Part shown: in pieces, positions 1-8,871 of the stretch
Numbering within the stretch: the first letter of the stretch is position 1
Layout of the letters: every line of letters starts with the position of its first letter
Assembly (NCBI RefSeq): GCF_005889725.1
Contig: NZ_VCKX01000015.1
Span: 1-64,000, forward strand
DNA length: 64,000 nucleotides
Reading direction: 5' to 3'
Origin: Nonomuraea zeae
GTDB taxonomy: Bacteria > Actinomycetota > Actinomycetes > Streptosporangiales > Streptosporangiaceae
Made by a program: the position numbers and the translations under genes
Notes under the pieces: generated by a model
Told to the model about the DNA's origin: nothing
The model's input: the letters and a program-made list of their open reading frames with translations, nothing else
Databases searched by the model: none

Positions 1-1
1 C

Positions 2-325
2 ACCCACCCGGCCCTGCTCCGCCAGCGCTGGGACGGCGGTGCCTACACCCGGATCCTGCTGTCGGCGCCGGCCACGCCGAAGACGGACAACAACCCGGTG
101 GGCCTGAACGTCCGCTCGTCCTTCGACGAGGGGGCGACCTGGCGCAACTACGACAACAGCGTCGGTAATGCGGGTGTCCGGATCGACGGCGACCACGCCG
201 GATACTCGGACATGGCGCTCATCGGGAATGGCGCGATCGGCGTGCTGTATGAGGCGGGGGCGGCCCGTTTCAGGGACGAGATCCGCTGGAACTGGTTCTG
301 GGAGAGCGCCATCGGCCTACGCTGA
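2..325 (+). CDS. Sialidase (exo-alpha-sialidase), C-terminal fragment
   Basis: The reading frame is open from the left edge and ends at the TGA at 323-325, so only the last 107 residues are present. The segment SSFDEGATW is a canonical Asp-box (S-x-D-x-G-x-T-W) of the six-bladed beta-propeller sialidases. The following GYSDMALIGNGAIGVLYEAG matches the conserved last blade, which carries an active-site region near the Glu of LYEAG. The protein is probably secreted and hydrolyses terminal sialic acids or related nonulosonic acids. The protein ends soon after this blade, so no extra C-terminal module follows. The family call is confident; substrate cannot be judged from the fragment. Confidence 0.82.
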   Translation, partial: THPALLRQRWDGGAYTRILLSAPATPKTDNNPVGLNVRSSFDEGATWRNYDNSVGNAGVRIDGDHAGYSDMALIGNGAIGVLYEAGAARFRDEIRWNWFWESAIGLR

Positions 326-334
326 GCCCCGCTC

Positions 335-610
335 CCTGCATCCCGTCCCGTCCCGTCGCGCCCCGGTCTCTGCTTCCCCGGGTCCCGACTCTCCGGTCTC
401 GTTTCTCCGGTCCCATTTCCGCCCAGTCCCGTCGCGTCTCGGTCTCGTCCCCGTCTCGGTCTTGGTCCCCGTCCCGGTGCTCCAGGCCCCGAGCGGTCCC
501 CATCGGGCTGCGGGGATGCGGCTCCCGAGTGCCCCCTGTCCCCGTCACGGTGCTCTGAGGCCCGAGCGGTCCCCGTCCCGTCACGGGTGCTGCGGGCCCG
601 AGTGGTTCCC
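335..610. repeat. Low-complexity imperfect repeat of CCCGTC/CCGGTC units
   Basis: Variants of the hexamer CCCGTC, interspersed with CGGTC and GGTCCC, recur many times (GTCCCGTCCCGTCGCG, CTCGTCCCCGTCTCGGTC). Longer versions such as GAGCGGTCCC also recur. It follows the sialidase stop directly. It looks like expansion of a short repeat in non-coding DNA; no function is evident. Confidence 0.6.
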
Positions 611-895
611 GTTGCGCCTTTACCGAGCGCCCCTGCCGAGCGCCCGTGGTTTGCGACCTGAGTGTGCCGATTCGTGCGTTCTCTCGATCTTGGCCGTGCC
701 CTGGGAGTTTTGTTGGGCGGTGTCGGATTCGGTAGGTATCGAGATCGTCAATCCGCTCCGGTGTGACAGGTTTCACTTCTAACATGACCTACCGCCGTAA
801 GATCCGCTCGCGCTGGATATGGCGACGTGGGCGGAAGTGATGCCGGATGCGGCCGTTGCGTAATTGTTGGGCGGGCGGGTATCGCACCACCGCGA

Positions 896-922
896 GTAGT
901 ACTACACTGCGTAGAGCTACGC
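896..922. promoter_or_regulatory. Two adjacent short palindromes upstream of eboE-like gene
   Basis: GTAGTACTAC at 896-905 is a perfect 10-bp palindrome. GCGTAG-AG-CTACGC at 909-922 is a perfect inverted repeat with a 2-nt spacer. Both lie in the AT-richer part of the intergenic region about 180 bp before the next start codon, so an operator or promoter element is plausible but unproven. Confidence 0.3.
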
Positions 923-1100
923 CAAGTCTCATCCAAGTGAGCCACAAGATCGTGTTCCTAGGCTGAGGGCTGCTCCCTGGGGAGTAGTAAGAAATCAACT
1001 CAGGGCGGACGCGTGCGTCACCCGCAAGCAGGCATGCTCACAGGGTTCGCACGTCCGGGGCGGGCGACGGGAACACTAAAGCAAGCCGTGGAGGAAACCG

Positions 1101-2039
1101 ATGCGCCTGCGTCACGCTGACGGAACGCTCGTTCACCTCGCCTACAACGCAGGCGTCCACCCCGCTGAAGACTTGGAGAACTTGATCGCCCACCTCACCC
1201 GTTACGCGGTCCCGGTGCGCAAGCGGCTGGGCGTGGAGCGGATGGGCATCGGCCTCTGGCTCTCGCCGAGCGTCGCCGACCACCTCACGGCCGACCGCAT
1301 CGAGCTCGTACGGCTACGCCGCTCCCTCGAGGAGCGCGGCCTCGAGGTCGTGAGCCTCAACGGCACCGGCGGACGCAACCAGGAGGTCCCCGGACCCGAC
1401 TGGGCCAAGCCCGAGCGATACCGCTACACCATGGCGCTGGCCAAGATCCTGGCGTTCCTGCTGCCGGAGGACGTGCGGTTCGGGAGCATCTCCACGATTC
1501 CGATCGGCTGGCGGCGTGACTGGCCCGCCGATCTGCACTCCATCGCCACCCGCCGGCTGGAGCGGCTGGCCCGCGAGCTGCGCGGCATCTACAGCGTGAC
1601 CGGCAAGACGATCCGGGTCGGGTTCGAGCCCTGGCCCGGGTGCGTGCTTGAGACGACCGAGCAGGCCCTTGAGCGGGTGTGCGGCATCGACTCCGAGCAC
1701 CTGGGCGTCTGCCTGGACGCCTGTCACCTCGCCTGCGGCGCCGAGGAGCCGGGTGCGGCGCTCAAGGGGCTGGCCGAGGCCGGTGCGCCGGTGGTCAAGC
1801 TGGGGCACGTGCACAACCACACGGGGGAGACGCCCAGCACGGGCGCGGTGCTGCACGACACGCTGACGGCGATGCTGTCGGGGGCGGTCAGCGGGAGTGC
1901 GCACATCGAGGTCGAGACGCACAACCTGATGGTGCCTGGACGGGCCAAGGGGCCTGGGGCGTTGGTGTCGATGCTGGCGGAGGAGCTGGCGTGGGCCCGT
2001 ACGAACCTGACCAGCCTGGGCCTCCAGCTCGCCGCCTGA
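1101..2039 (+). CDS. EboE-like sugar-phosphate isomerase/epimerase-fold protein
   Basis: This 312-residue protein resembles EboE of the eustigmatophyte/bacterial ebo cluster, a xylose-isomerase-like TIM-barrel protein. Visible family features are LAYNAGVHPAEDLE near the N-terminus, GIGLWLSP, the barrel segment VGFEPWPGCVLETT, LGVCLDACHLACG, PVVKLGHVH, and the final HIEVETHN. These include the acidic and His residues expected of a metal-binding barrel. The start is supported by GGAGGAAACCG just before the ATG. None of the other ebo genes (eboA-D, eboF prenyltransferase) is adjacent, so this is an orphan copy. EboE is thought to act in metabolite trafficking or modification, but its reaction is not established. 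Confidence 0.65.
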   Translation: MRLRHADGTLVHLAYNAGVHPAEDLENLIAHLTRYAVPVRKRLGVERMGIGLWLSPSVADHLTADRIELVRLRRSLEERGLEVVSLNGTGGRNQEVPGPDWAKPERYRYTMALAKILAFLLPEDVRFGSISTIPIGWRRDWPADLHSIATRRLERLARELRGIYSVTGKTIRVGFEPWPGCVLETTEQALERVCGIDSEHLGVCLDACHLACGAEEPGAALKGLAEAGAPVVKLGHVHNHTGETPSTGAVLHDTLTAMLSGAVSGSAHIEVETHNLMVPGRAKGPGALVSMLAEELAWARTNLTSLGLQLAA

Positions 2040-2108
2040 CGGCTCCGGCCACCGGCTGATCGCCGTCCGGCGGCGCTCCTGTGCCGCCTGTGCCGCCTGA
2101 CGGCTCCG
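2031..2108. repeat. Direct repeat of a 17-mer around the eboE-like stop
   Basis: GCCGCCTGACGGCTCCG occurs at 2031-2047, overlapping the end of the coding region, and again at 2092-2108. It is a local duplication with no evident function. Confidence 0.5.
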
Positions 2109-2213
2109 TTCCTTGCCCCTGACCTGCGGGACTCGACGGGAGGCGGCACATCCCCGTCTGAGCGCCGTACAGGTGCCCCTGCCCGCACGCCATGGCCGCC
2201 GGGGGCGGGCGGC

Positions 2214-2684
2214 TCAAAGGCTGCCGAACCAGCCGGGGGTGTCCAGGCGCCACAGGTTGGCGGGAGTCATCTTGCGCAGGTCGGCCTCCAGCGCCCGTAG
2301 CCGGTCTTCGCCCAGTTCGTTCGCCCAGCGGGCGCGGAGGTCGTCGAAGATGCGGGCCGAGCGGTGCAGGGCGTCCAGCCCGTACGGGGTGAGCCGGGCG
2401 ATCTTGCGTCTCGTGTCGTCGGGATCGGCGGTGCGCTCGACGTAGCCGACACGTTCGAGGGTGTCGATCGTCTTGCCCGCGGCCTGTTTGGAGACGCCGA
2501 GCGTCCGGCCCAGCTCGACGGCCGTGGTGCCGCCCGGGCCGATGGCCTGCATGACGAACCCGTGCATGGGCCGCATGTCCGGATGCCCCTGCCGGGCCAG
2601 CTCGGCGTGCAACTCGTCGATCAGCATCCTGAACGCGAGCAGCAGGCGCAACGGAAGTTCGAAGCCGGGGGCGTCATTTGACAC
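2214..2684 (-). CDS. MarR-family transcriptional regulator
   Basis: The protein of about 156 residues has a MarR winged-helix core. TTAVELGRTLGVSKQAAGKT is the recognition-helix region, and DPDDTRRKIARLTPYG is the wing with its typical D-x-R motif. It faces two tandem cupin genes across a 60-bp gap that contains two palindromes, so it probably represses them and itself. Start choice is uncertain: neither the GTG used here (2684) nor a TTG at 2693 has a Shine-Dalgarno sequence, and a TATAGT-like -10 close by suggests a very short or absent leader. The ligand is unknown. Confidence 0.8.
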   Translation of the reverse strand: MSNDAPGFELPLRLLLAFRMLIDELHAELARQGHPDMRPMHGFVMQAIGPGGTTAVELGRTLGVSKQAAGKTIDTLERVGYVERTADPDDTRRKIARLTPYGLDALHRSARIFDDLRARWANELGEDRLRALEADLRKMTPANLWRLDTPGWFGSL

Positions 2685-2691
2685 GATAGAC

Positions 2692-2722
2692 AACCTGGTT
2701 AACTATATAGACAACGTAGTTG
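2692..2722. promoter_or_regulatory. Paired MarR-type operators in divergent promoter
   Basis: AACCTGGTT (2692-2700) and CAACGTAGTTG (2712-2722) are palindromes within two copies of a GACAAC-x-T-x-GTT unit spaced 20 bp apart, two helical turns. The sites cover the start of the MarR gene and lie just upstream of the first cupin. A similar GACAAC...GTTGTC palindrome is found at the second MarR locus (35196). Confidence 0.55.
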
Positions 2723-2744
2723 CCTATCTTAGGGGGTTGGACGC

Positions 2745-3122
2745 GTGACTGTCATACGTGGCGCGCAGGCGCGGCGATCGGAGACTCCCAGCGGGGTCAT
2801 GACGACGTTCGCCTCGCCGACGCAGGGAGGGGCCTCGCGCTCGCTCTGGAAGGTGGAGGCCAAGCCGGGTGTCGCCGGGCCGGTGCACGACTTCGACAGC
2901 GAGCAGGTGTGGAGCTGGCTCGCCGGGGCGGCGACCGTCGAGCTGGGTGGCGAGACGTTCGCCGTCGCGGCCGGAGACGTTGTCGTCATGCCCGCGCACA
3001 CGGTGCGGCAGGTGCTCGCCGACCCGGAGAACGGCTACGTGGCGGTCGTCACGGCTCCGGCCGGCGCCAGGGCCATGAGCGCGGACGGGGCCGACTACGG
3101 CGTCCCGCCATGGATCGCGTGA
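2745..3122 (+). CDS. Cupin-domain protein (tandem copy 1)
   Basis: This 125-residue protein has a single small cupin barrel. GPVHDFDSEQVWSWLAG corresponds to cupin motif 1, with one His and an acidic residue, and FAVAAGDVVVMPAHTVRQV to motif 2. The GTG start follows AGGGGG at a suitable distance. It is about half identical to the next gene and shares the N-terminal signature SGVMTTFASPTQGG. Cupins of this type bind small molecules or metals; no reaction can be assigned. The MarR gene facing it suggests induction by a small aromatic or oxidative compound, which is inference. Confidence 0.7.
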   Translation: MTVIRGAQARRSETPSGVMTTFASPTQGGASRSLWKVEAKPGVAGPVHDFDSEQVWSWLAGAATVELGGETFAVAAGDVVVMPAHTVRQVLADPENGYVAVVTAPAGARAMSADGADYGVPPWIA

Positions 3123-3167
3123 AGGCCCAGGACGGGCCATCAAGAAGATCGAGGAAGGGGATCGTTG

Positions 3168-3587
3168 ATGAAGTCTGTCGTTCCGGCGGCTGATCGGCGC
3201 CGGGTCGAGACGCCCAACGGGGTCATGACCACGCTGGCCTCTCCCACTCAGGGGCAGGCCGGGCAGGCCGTGTGGCGGGTGGACGCCAAGCCCGGCATGG
3301 TGGGCCCGGTGCACGCGTTCGATGCCGAGCTGGTGTGGACGTGGCTCGACGGGGCCGCCGTCGTGGAGCTGGGCGGGGAGCGGTTCGAGGTCGCCGCGGG
3401 CGACACCATGGTGCTGCCCGCGGAGGTGAGCAGGCAGATGGTCGCCGACCCGGCGGCCGGGTTCGCCGCGATCGTGGTGGCGCCGCCAGGGGCCGAGGTC
3501 TACAACCCCGGCGGCGTCTCGGAGCCCGGCGCCTGTGACCTGGCCCCCAAGGACGCCGAACGCATCGTGCCGCTCTGGGTCCGGTGA
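3168..3587 (+). CDS. Cupin-domain protein (tandem copy 2)
   Basis: This 139-residue paralogue of the preceding cupin shares the ETPNGVMTTLASPTQG signature, GPVHAFDAELVWTWLDG (motif 1) and FEVAAGDTMVLPAEVSRQM (motif 2). The motif 2 histidine of copy 1 is replaced, so the two copies may differ in metal or ligand binding. The ATG at 3168 has GAGGAAGGGG 7 nt upstream, better than the TTG one codon earlier. It is probably co-transcribed with copy 1 (45-bp gap) and has a C-terminal extension of about 20 residues. Confidence 0.7.
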   Translation: MKSVVPAADRRRVETPNGVMTTLASPTQGQAGQAVWRVDAKPGMVGPVHAFDAELVWTWLDGAAVVELGGERFEVAAGDTMVLPAEVSRQMVADPAAGFAAIVVAPPGAEVYNPGGVSEPGACDLAPKDAERIVPLWVR

Positions 3588-3606
3588 CGGCGGGGCTCGT
3601 GCGGGG

Positions 3607-4482
3607 TCAGCCGTGGGGGAGGCGGTAGGTGCCGTCGTCGAGGTGCTCGGCCAGGCCGTCGGCGATCAGGCCGTCCAGGGCGCGTTCGCGCTGTGGGGCG
3701 TCGTCCCACACGACGTCGAGTGCCGCCTTGGGCACCGGGCCGTGGGCCGCGCGCAGCACCGCAAGGAGCCGGCCGCGGCACTGGCGGTCCGTGCCCGCGT
3801 ACGTCTGGCCCTTGCGCGCGGGGCCGGCGTGCGGCGGCTTGCCCGCCAGGCGCCAGGCGCACAGGTGGGTGATCGGGCAGTCGGCGCAGCGCGGGGCGCG
3901 AGCCGTGCAGACCAGCGCGCCCAGCTCCATCACCGCCACGCCCCAACGGGCGGCCCCCAGCTCGGGCAGCAGGGTCTCGGCCAGGCGCCGCTCGGCCGCC
4001 GAGGTGGCCGTGGGTGGATATTCCTCCGCGCGTACGGCCCTGGCGAACACCCTGCGGACGTTCGTGTCCAGGACGGCGTGACGTCCGCCGTAGGCGAAGC
4101 TGGCGACCGCGGCCGCGGTGTATTCGCCGATGCCCGGCAGGGCCAGCAGGGTCGCGTGGTCGGACGGCACCTCGCCGCCGTGCTCCTCGGTGATGGCCTT
4201 GGCGCAGGCGTGCAGGCGCAGCGCGCGGCGGGGATAGCCGAGCCGGCCCCAGTGGCGCACGGCTTCGCCGGGCTGTTCGGCGGCCAGCGCCTCGGGAGTG
4301 GGCCAGCGGGCCATCCATTCGTGCCAGACCGGCAGAACGCGGACGACCGGGGTCTGCTGGAGCATGATCTCGCTGACCAGCACCCCCCACGGGGTGGCGT
4401 CGGGAGCTCGCCACGGGAGGTCTCGGGCGTTGTCCTCGTACCAGTCCAGAACGGGGGCGTGCAGGAGGTTCGACTCAACCAC
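3607..4482 (-). CDS. mutY: A/G-specific adenine glycosylase MutY
   Basis: The 291-residue enzyme removes adenine mispaired with 8-oxoguanine. It shows ARDLPWR at the N-terminus, SEIMLQQT with the catalytic Glu, the helix-hairpin-helix LPGIGEYTAAAVASFAYG followed by the catalytic Asp in LDTNVRRV, and the 4Fe-4S loop C-x6-C-x2-C-x5-C (CTARAPRCADCPITHLC). A short C-terminal domain follows. The GTG at 4482 is chosen because homologues begin close to this point; no clear ribosome-binding site is visible and longer in-frame starts exist. It lies near disA and radA, forming a DNA-repair neighbourhood. Confidence 0.9.
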   Translation of the reverse strand: MVESNLLHAPVLDWYEDNARDLPWRAPDATPWGVLVSEIMLQQTPVVRVLPVWHEWMARWPTPEALAAEQPGEAVRHWGRLGYPRRALRLHACAKAITEEHGGEVPSDHATLLALPGIGEYTAAAVASFAYGGRHAVLDTNVRRVFARAVRAEEYPPTATSAAERRLAETLLPELGAARWGVAVMELGALVCTARAPRCADCPITHLCAWRLAGKPPHAGPARKGQTYAGTDRQCRGRLLAVLRAAHGPVPKAALDVVWDDAPQRERALDGLIADGLAEHLDDGTYRLPHG

Positions 4483-4560
4483 GCGGTCAAGGGTATGCCT
4501 AGATGAATGGCCTCGGCGTGTCGTCACTCCTCGCAGTCCTGAGGTAACCATGCTGAGCGT

Positions 4561-5235
4561 ATGGATCCGGATACGATGCGTGGGGACGGCGGTGACGTCT
4601 ACTGGCGACGGCGGATGAGCGTGCTGGTGGCGGTCCTCGTCGTGGTGGCCGTGGTGGCGTGGGCGTGTTCGAGCGGGGGCAGCGGGCCGGAGCGTACGTC
4701 CAGCGCCCAGTCGACCCCGAGCGTCACCCCCGCGGCTGATCCGCTGCTGGCTGGCCTGCGTACGCTCGCCATGGGCACCACCAGCCCGTCGCCCACCCCC
4801 AGCGTGCCCAAGACGTCCCCGGTCGCCCGGCCGAAGCGGCCCGGAGAGCCGTGCGCGGAGTCGGAGCTGGTGCTCAGCCTGCAGGGCGGCAAGGAGCAGA
4901 TCTACGCGGCGGGGACCAAGCCCAGCTTCCTGGTCACGCTGGTGAACACGGGGCCCGTCATGTGCACGGCCGACGTGGGCCCGCGCGCCATGGAGATCCG
5001 CATCACCTCGGGGGCGGACCGGATCTGGTCCACCGCCGACTGCGTGAGCGGGCCGGGCACGGAGGTGCAGCAGCTCCAGCGGGGAGTGCCGTACGTCCGG
5101 TCGCTGGACTGGGACCGCCGCCGCTCCAGCACCGACTGCCGCACCACGCCGGCCGCGGCGCTGCCCGGCACGTACGTGGCCTCGGTCCGCATGGGCAAGC
5201 TGCGCAGCACCAAGGGCGTCTTCCACCTTCGTTGA
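4561..5235 (+). CDS. Membrane-anchored or secreted protein of unknown function
   Basis: This 224-residue protein has a short basic N-terminus (YWRRR), one hydrophobic segment (MSVLVAVLVVVAVVAW), a Ser/Thr/Pro-rich linker to about residue 95, and then a beta-rich extracytoplasmic domain. The domain has GKEQIYAAGTKPSFLVTLVN and three or four Cys that could form disulfides (CTAD, TADC, TDC). It is divergent from mutY and upstream of disA. I do not recognise a named family; the position next to mutY/disA may be conserved in actinomycetes. A role as a ligand-binding envelope protein is only a guess. Confidence 0.65.
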   Translation: MDPDTMRGDGGDVYWRRRMSVLVAVLVVVAVVAWACSSGGSGPERTSSAQSTPSVTPAADPLLAGLRTLAMGTTSPSPTPSVPKTSPVARPKRPGEPCAESELVLSLQGGKEQIYAAGTKPSFLVTLVNTGPVMCTADVGPRAMEIRITSGADRIWSTADCVSGPGTEVQQLQRGVPYVRSLDWDRRRSSTDCRTTPAAALPGTYVASVRMGKLRSTKGVFHLR

Positions 5236-5253
5236 CCCGAGGGCGCGGGATCG

Positions 5254-5814
5254 TCAGGCGCGGTCGTAGCGCATGACCACCACCTGCGAGTCGCACGTGC
5301 GCGACTCGACCAGCCGCAGCCCGAGCCGGTCCGCGCGGGCGGCGAACAGCGGCCTGCCGCCGCCCAGCACGACCGGGTGCACCGCGATGTGGTACTCGTC
5401 GATCAGGCCGAGCTCGGTGAGCGCGGCGGCCAGGGCCGAGCCGCCGGTCAGCAGCAGGTCCTTGCCGGGCTGCCGCTTGAGCTCGGCCACGTCCTCGGCG
5501 AGGTTCTTCCCCAGCACGGTGGTGCCCCAGTCCGCGTCCTTGAGGGTGGTCGAGAAGACGATCTTCGGCGTGCTGCGCCAGATCGGGGTGAACCTGAGCA
5601 CGTGCGGATGGTCCGAGACCGACTCGGCGGTGGGCCAGAAGGCCGCCATGCCCTCCCACACGCCCCGGCCGTACAGGAAGGTGTCGACCCGCTCGGTGAG
5701 CGTCTCCGAGTACGCCGACAGCTCATCGCCCATCACCGGCCAGTCGAACTCGCCCTGCGGCCCGTCGATGTGCCCGTCGATCGAGGTGTGCACCCAGAAG
5801 ATGATCTTACGCAT
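5254..5814 (-). CDS. Dihydrofolate-reductase-fold (RibD C-terminal-like) protein
   Basis: This 186-residue protein has the RibD_C/DHFR-like pattern: MRKIIFWVHTSIDGHI at the N-terminus, FLYGRGVWEGMAAFW, and the NADPH-binding LLLTGGSALAAAL followed by DEYHIAVHPVVLGGGRPLF. Strong GGAGGAG precedes the ATG. Members of this family are reductases of poorly defined substrates; it is not the housekeeping folate enzyme because it lacks the standard folA motifs. It is a single gene transcribed towards the preceding plus-strand gene. Confidence 0.8.
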   Translation of the reverse strand: MRKIIFWVHTSIDGHIDGPQGEFDWPVMGDELSAYSETLTERVDTFLYGRGVWEGMAAFWPTAESVSDHPHVLRFTPIWRSTPKIVFSTTLKDADWGTTVLGKNLAEDVAELKRQPGKDLLLTGGSALAAALTELGLIDEYHIAVHPVVLGGGRPLFAARADRLGLRLVESRTCDSQVVVMRYDRA

Positions 5815-5903
5815 GTCCGGCTCCTCCGCCTGTTCCGCATCGCTTTCGTGCGGAGGTCGGAGCCGGGAGCCGGTTCTCTACATCCCCGGCAAGAGATTTT
5901 CGC

Positions 5904-6980
5904 TCAGACGTAGCGTTCGAGGATGGAGGACTCGGCGAGGCGGGACAGGCCCTCGCGGACGCTGCGCGCCCTGGACTCCCCGACGCCGCCCACGGCCTGC
6001 AGGTCGTCGATGCTGGCCGCCAGCAGCTTCTGCAGGCCGCCGAAGTGGTTGACCAGGCGGTCGACCACCGAGGCGGGCAGTCGCGGCACCTTGGCCAGGA
6101 GGCGGAAGCCGCGCGGGCTCACCGGGCTGTCGAGCTTGTCGGTGCCGCCGTGGCCCAGCAGGTGGGCCACGGCGGCCAGGTCGAGGAGCTCGCCGCCGGA
6201 CAGCTTGTCCAGCTCGTGCAGGGCCTCGGACAGGCGGCGCTGGCGGCGGCCGGACGGGGCGGGCAGATAGTCGCGGATGACCAGCTCGCGCTCCGAGTCG
6301 ACCCCGGCGACCAGCTCGTCGAGCTGGAGGGACAGCAGCCGGCCGTCCGTGCCCAGCTCCACCACATAGCCCTTGATCTCGTCGGAGATGCGGCGGACCA
6401 TCTCCAGGCGCTGCGCGACGGCGGCCACGTCGCGGACCGTGACCAGGTCTTCGATCTCCAGGGCCGACAGGGTGCCGGAGACCTCGTCGAGCCGGTGTTT
6501 GTAGCGTTCGAGGGTGGCCAGGGCCTGGTTGGCCTTGGACAGGATGGCCGCGGACTCCTCCAGGACGTAGCGGATGCCGTCGAGGTAGAGGGCGATGATC
6601 CGCATCGACTTGCTGATCGCGATGATGGGCAGGCCGGTCTGCCGGGCGACGCGCTGGGCGGTGCGGTGGCGGGTGCCGGACTCGTCGGTGGAGATCGAGG
6701 GGTCGGGCACGAGATGGACGGCGGCGCGGATGATCCGCTGCTCGCCGCTCACCACGATGGCTCCGTCCATCTTGGCCAGCTCGCGCAGCCTGGTGGCCGA
6801 GAAGTCGACGTCGAGCTCGAAACCGCCGCTGCAGACCTCTTCGACGACCTTGTTGTAGCCGAGCACGATCAGCCCGCCGGTCTGCCCGCGCAGGATGCGC
6901 TCCAGGCCGTCGCGCAGAGGTGTGCCCGGCGCCACAGCGGCCAAAGCGTCGCGACGGCGGTCGTCAAGACTCCTATCCAC
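5904..6980 (-). CDS. disA: DNA integrity scanning diadenylate cyclase DisA
   Basis: The 358-residue protein makes cyclic di-AMP from two ATP and scans DNA for branched structures. The N-terminal DAC domain shows the DGA motif in AKMDGAIVV and RHR in [11 protein letters not shown] helical linker follows, and the C-terminal HhH region is seen in [19 protein letters not shown]. The GTG start at 6980 gives the expected length. It is 40 bp downstream of radA in the same direction, the standard radA-disA arrangement, in which RadA is known to inhibit DisA. Confidence 0.95.
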   Translation of the reverse strand: MDRSLDDRRRDALAAVAPGTPLRDGLERILRGQTGGLIVLGYNKVVEEVCSGGFELDVDFSATRLRELAKMDGAIVVSGEQRIIRAAVHLVPDPSISTDESGTRHRTAQRVARQTGLPIIAISKSMRIIALYLDGIRYVLEESAAILSKANQALATLERYKHRLDEVSGTLSALEIEDLVTVRDVAAVAQRLEMVRRISDEIKGYVVELGTDGRLLSLQLDELVAGVDSERELVIRDYLPAPSGRRQRRLSEALHELDKLSGGELLDLAAVAHLLGHGGTDKLDSPVSPRGFRLLAKVPRLPASVVDRLVNHFGGLQKLLAASIDDLQAVGGVGESRARSVREGLSRLAESSILERYV

Positions 6981-7020
6981 CTGACCCCCGTGTCGATTGG
7001 TCAAGCTCAGCTTAGCCGTG

Positions 7021-8427
7021 CTATGTGACGTGTGTGAGTGCGTCCCAGACGTTCTCTGCCTGGAAGACCTCAAATCCGGGGGCGAACGCCACCGGCCCGA
7101 CCGGCACCAGCGAGCGCTGCCCGGTGCGCTTGCGGCCGCCCTCCTCAAGGGATCCGGCGGGCACGAGCGCGCGCTTGAAGCCCAGCCTGGCCGCCTCCGA
7201 CAGCCGCCTGCGCACGTCCTTGACCGGCCGCAACTCGCCGGCCAGGCCCACCTCGCCGAGCGCGACCAGGCCGGCGGGCAGCGGCTTGTCTCCCGCGGCG
7301 CTGGCGACGGCGAGCATGACCGACAGGTCGACGGCTGGGTCGGCCAGCTTGATGCCGCCGACGGTCGCGGTGAACACGTCGCATCCGCCGAGCCGGGCGT
7401 TGAGCCGGCGCTCCAGGACGGCGAGGATCATCTGGACGCGGTAGGTGTCGAGCCCCGACGAGGTGCGCCTGGGCTGCTGCGCCTCCGTGCGCGCGACCAG
7501 GGCCTGGACCTCAGCGGGGAGCGGGCGGGTGCCCTCGACCGTGACGGTGACGCAGGTGCCGGGGACCGGCTCGCTGCGCCGCGAGACGAACAGGCCGCTC
7601 GGGTCGGTGATGCCCTCGATGCCCCGCTCGTGCAGGTCGAAGCAGCCGACCTCGTCGATGGGGCCGAACCGGTTTTTGATCGCGCGCACCATGCGCAGCC
7701 GGGAGTGGCGGTCGCCCTCGAAGTTGAGCACGACGTCGACCAGGTGCTCCAGCGTGCGCGGGCCCGCGATCGTGCCGTCCTTGGTGACGTGGCCGACGAG
7801 CACCGTGGCCATGTTGCGCTCCTTCGCCAGCCGCACCAGGTTGGCGGCCACCTCGCGGACCTGCGTCACCCCGCCGGCCACGCCGGTGGCCTGGGCCGAG
7901 CCGACCGTCTGCACCGAGTCGACCACCAGCAGCGTCGGCTGCACCTTCTCCACATGGGTGACCAGGGCGGACAGCTCGGTCTCCGCCGCGAGATAGAGGC
8001 GGTCCTGGATCGCGCCGATGCGGTCGGCGCGCAGGCGCACCTGGGCCGCCGACTCCTCGCCCGTCACGTAGAGGACCGTCTCGCGCTCGGCGATGCGGGC
8101 AGCCGCCTCCAGCAGCAGTGTGGACTTGCCGATGCCGGGCTCGCCGGCCAGCAGCACCACCGCGCCGGCCACCAGGCCGCCGCCGAGCACCCGGTCGAGC
8201 TCGGCCACGCCGGTCGTGCGCGCCGCCGCCACCTCGGCCTTGACCTGGCCGATCGGCAGCGCGGGCGCGGTGGTGGCGCCCGCCTGGACGACGGTGACCC
8301 CGGCGCGGGCGCCCTCCTCGTCGACCGTGCCCCAGGCCTGGCACTCGCCGCACCTGCCCACCCATTTGGTGGTGCGCCACCCGCATTCGGCGCAGCGGTA
8401 TCCGGGCTTCTGGGCAGTCTTGGCCAT
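7021..8427 (-). CDS. radA: DNA repair protein RadA (Sms)
   Basis: This 468-residue branch-migration ATPase acts in recombinational repair. It has the N-terminal four-Cys zinc finger (CAECGW...RCGEC), a RecA-like core with Walker [11 protein letters not shown], the RadA-specific KNRFG motif ([12 protein letters not shown]), and a Lon-protease-like C-terminal domain. The ATG at 8427 places the zinc finger at the usual position; a longer frame to 8457 adds residues not expected in the family. It heads the radA-disA operon. Confidence 0.95.
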   Translation of the reverse strand: MAKTAQKPGYRCAECGWRTTKWVGRCGECQAWGTVDEEGARAGVTVVQAGATTAPALPIGQVKAEVAAARTTGVAELDRVLGGGLVAGAVVLLAGEPGIGKSTLLLEAAARIAERETVLYVTGEESAAQVRLRADRIGAIQDRLYLAAETELSALVTHVEKVQPTLLVVDSVQTVGSAQATGVAGGVTQVREVAANLVRLAKERNMATVLVGHVTKDGTIAGPRTLEHLVDVVLNFEGDRHSRLRMVRAIKNRFGPIDEVGCFDLHERGIEGITDPSGLFVSRRSEPVPGTCVTVTVEGTRPLPAEVQALVARTEAQQPRRTSSGLDTYRVQMILAVLERRLNARLGGCDVFTATVGGIKLADPAVDLSVMLAVASAAGDKPLPAGLVALGEVGLAGELRPVKDVRRRLSEAARLGFKRALVPAGSLEEGGRKRTGQRSLVPVGPVAFAPGFEVFQAENVWDALTHVT

Positions 8428-8559
8428 GTGGAGCAGGCTAGCGGCCCGTACCGACAATCTTCGCGCCCCGCTCGCACGGCACGGCCGGTCACCTCACCGG
8501 GCCGGACGCGGCCGGGCCGGATGCAGGCGCGCGGACCTCGGGAAGGGCCGGTCGGCGGG

Positions 8560-8871
8560 TCAGGCCAGGCCCAGCTCGGAGACGAGCATGCGCTTGGGCT
8601 TGGCGCCGATGATCTGCTTGACCGGCTCGCCGTTCTCGAACAACAGCATCGTCGGCACGGCCATGACGCCGTACCGGGCCATGATCTCGGGATTCTCGTC
8701 GGTGTTGAGCTTGCCGATCGTCAGGCCGTGCTCGGCCTCGATCTGCTCAAGCACGGGGCCAACCATGCGGCACGGCCCGCACCATTCGGCCCAGAACTCG
8801 ACCAGCACCGGCTTGTCGTTCTTGAGCACCTGCTCCTCGTAGTTGTCCGTGGTCAGTGTGATCATCTTCAT
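8560..8871 (-). CDS. trxA: Thioredoxin
   Basis: This thioredoxin of about 103 residues has the active site WCGPC in FWAEWCGPCRM and the cis-Pro region VMAVPTMLLF. Its ATG overlaps the stop of the upstream merR gene (ATGA), indicating translational coupling. A second ATG six bases in (8865) sits at a better distance from AAGGGG, so either start is possible. It reduces protein disulfides in the cytoplasm and is probably controlled by the MerR protein encoded just upstream. Confidence 0.92.
   Translation of the reverse strand: MKMITLTTDNYEEQVLKNDKPVLVEFWAEWCGPCRMVGPVLEQIEAEHGLTIGKLNTDENPEIMARYGVMAVPTMLLFENGEPVKQIIGAKPKRMLVSELGLA

Larger units (their letters stand above)
326..1100. other. Long intergenic region between sialidase and eboE-like gene
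   Basis: No supportable gene lies in these 775 bases. The first part (about 330-610) is a low-complexity run of short CCCGTC/GGTCC-like units. The second part (about 660-1080) is more AT-rich and carries small palindromes and probably the promoter of the downstream gene. Open frames here (for example 168-782 or 270-785) are built from the low-complexity repeats and look spurious. Confidence 0.6.

Noticed and set aside
3607..5226. 539-codon version of MutY
   Set aside because: The extra 240 residues are antisense to the secreted protein gene at 4561 and have no homology signal; MutY starts near 4482.
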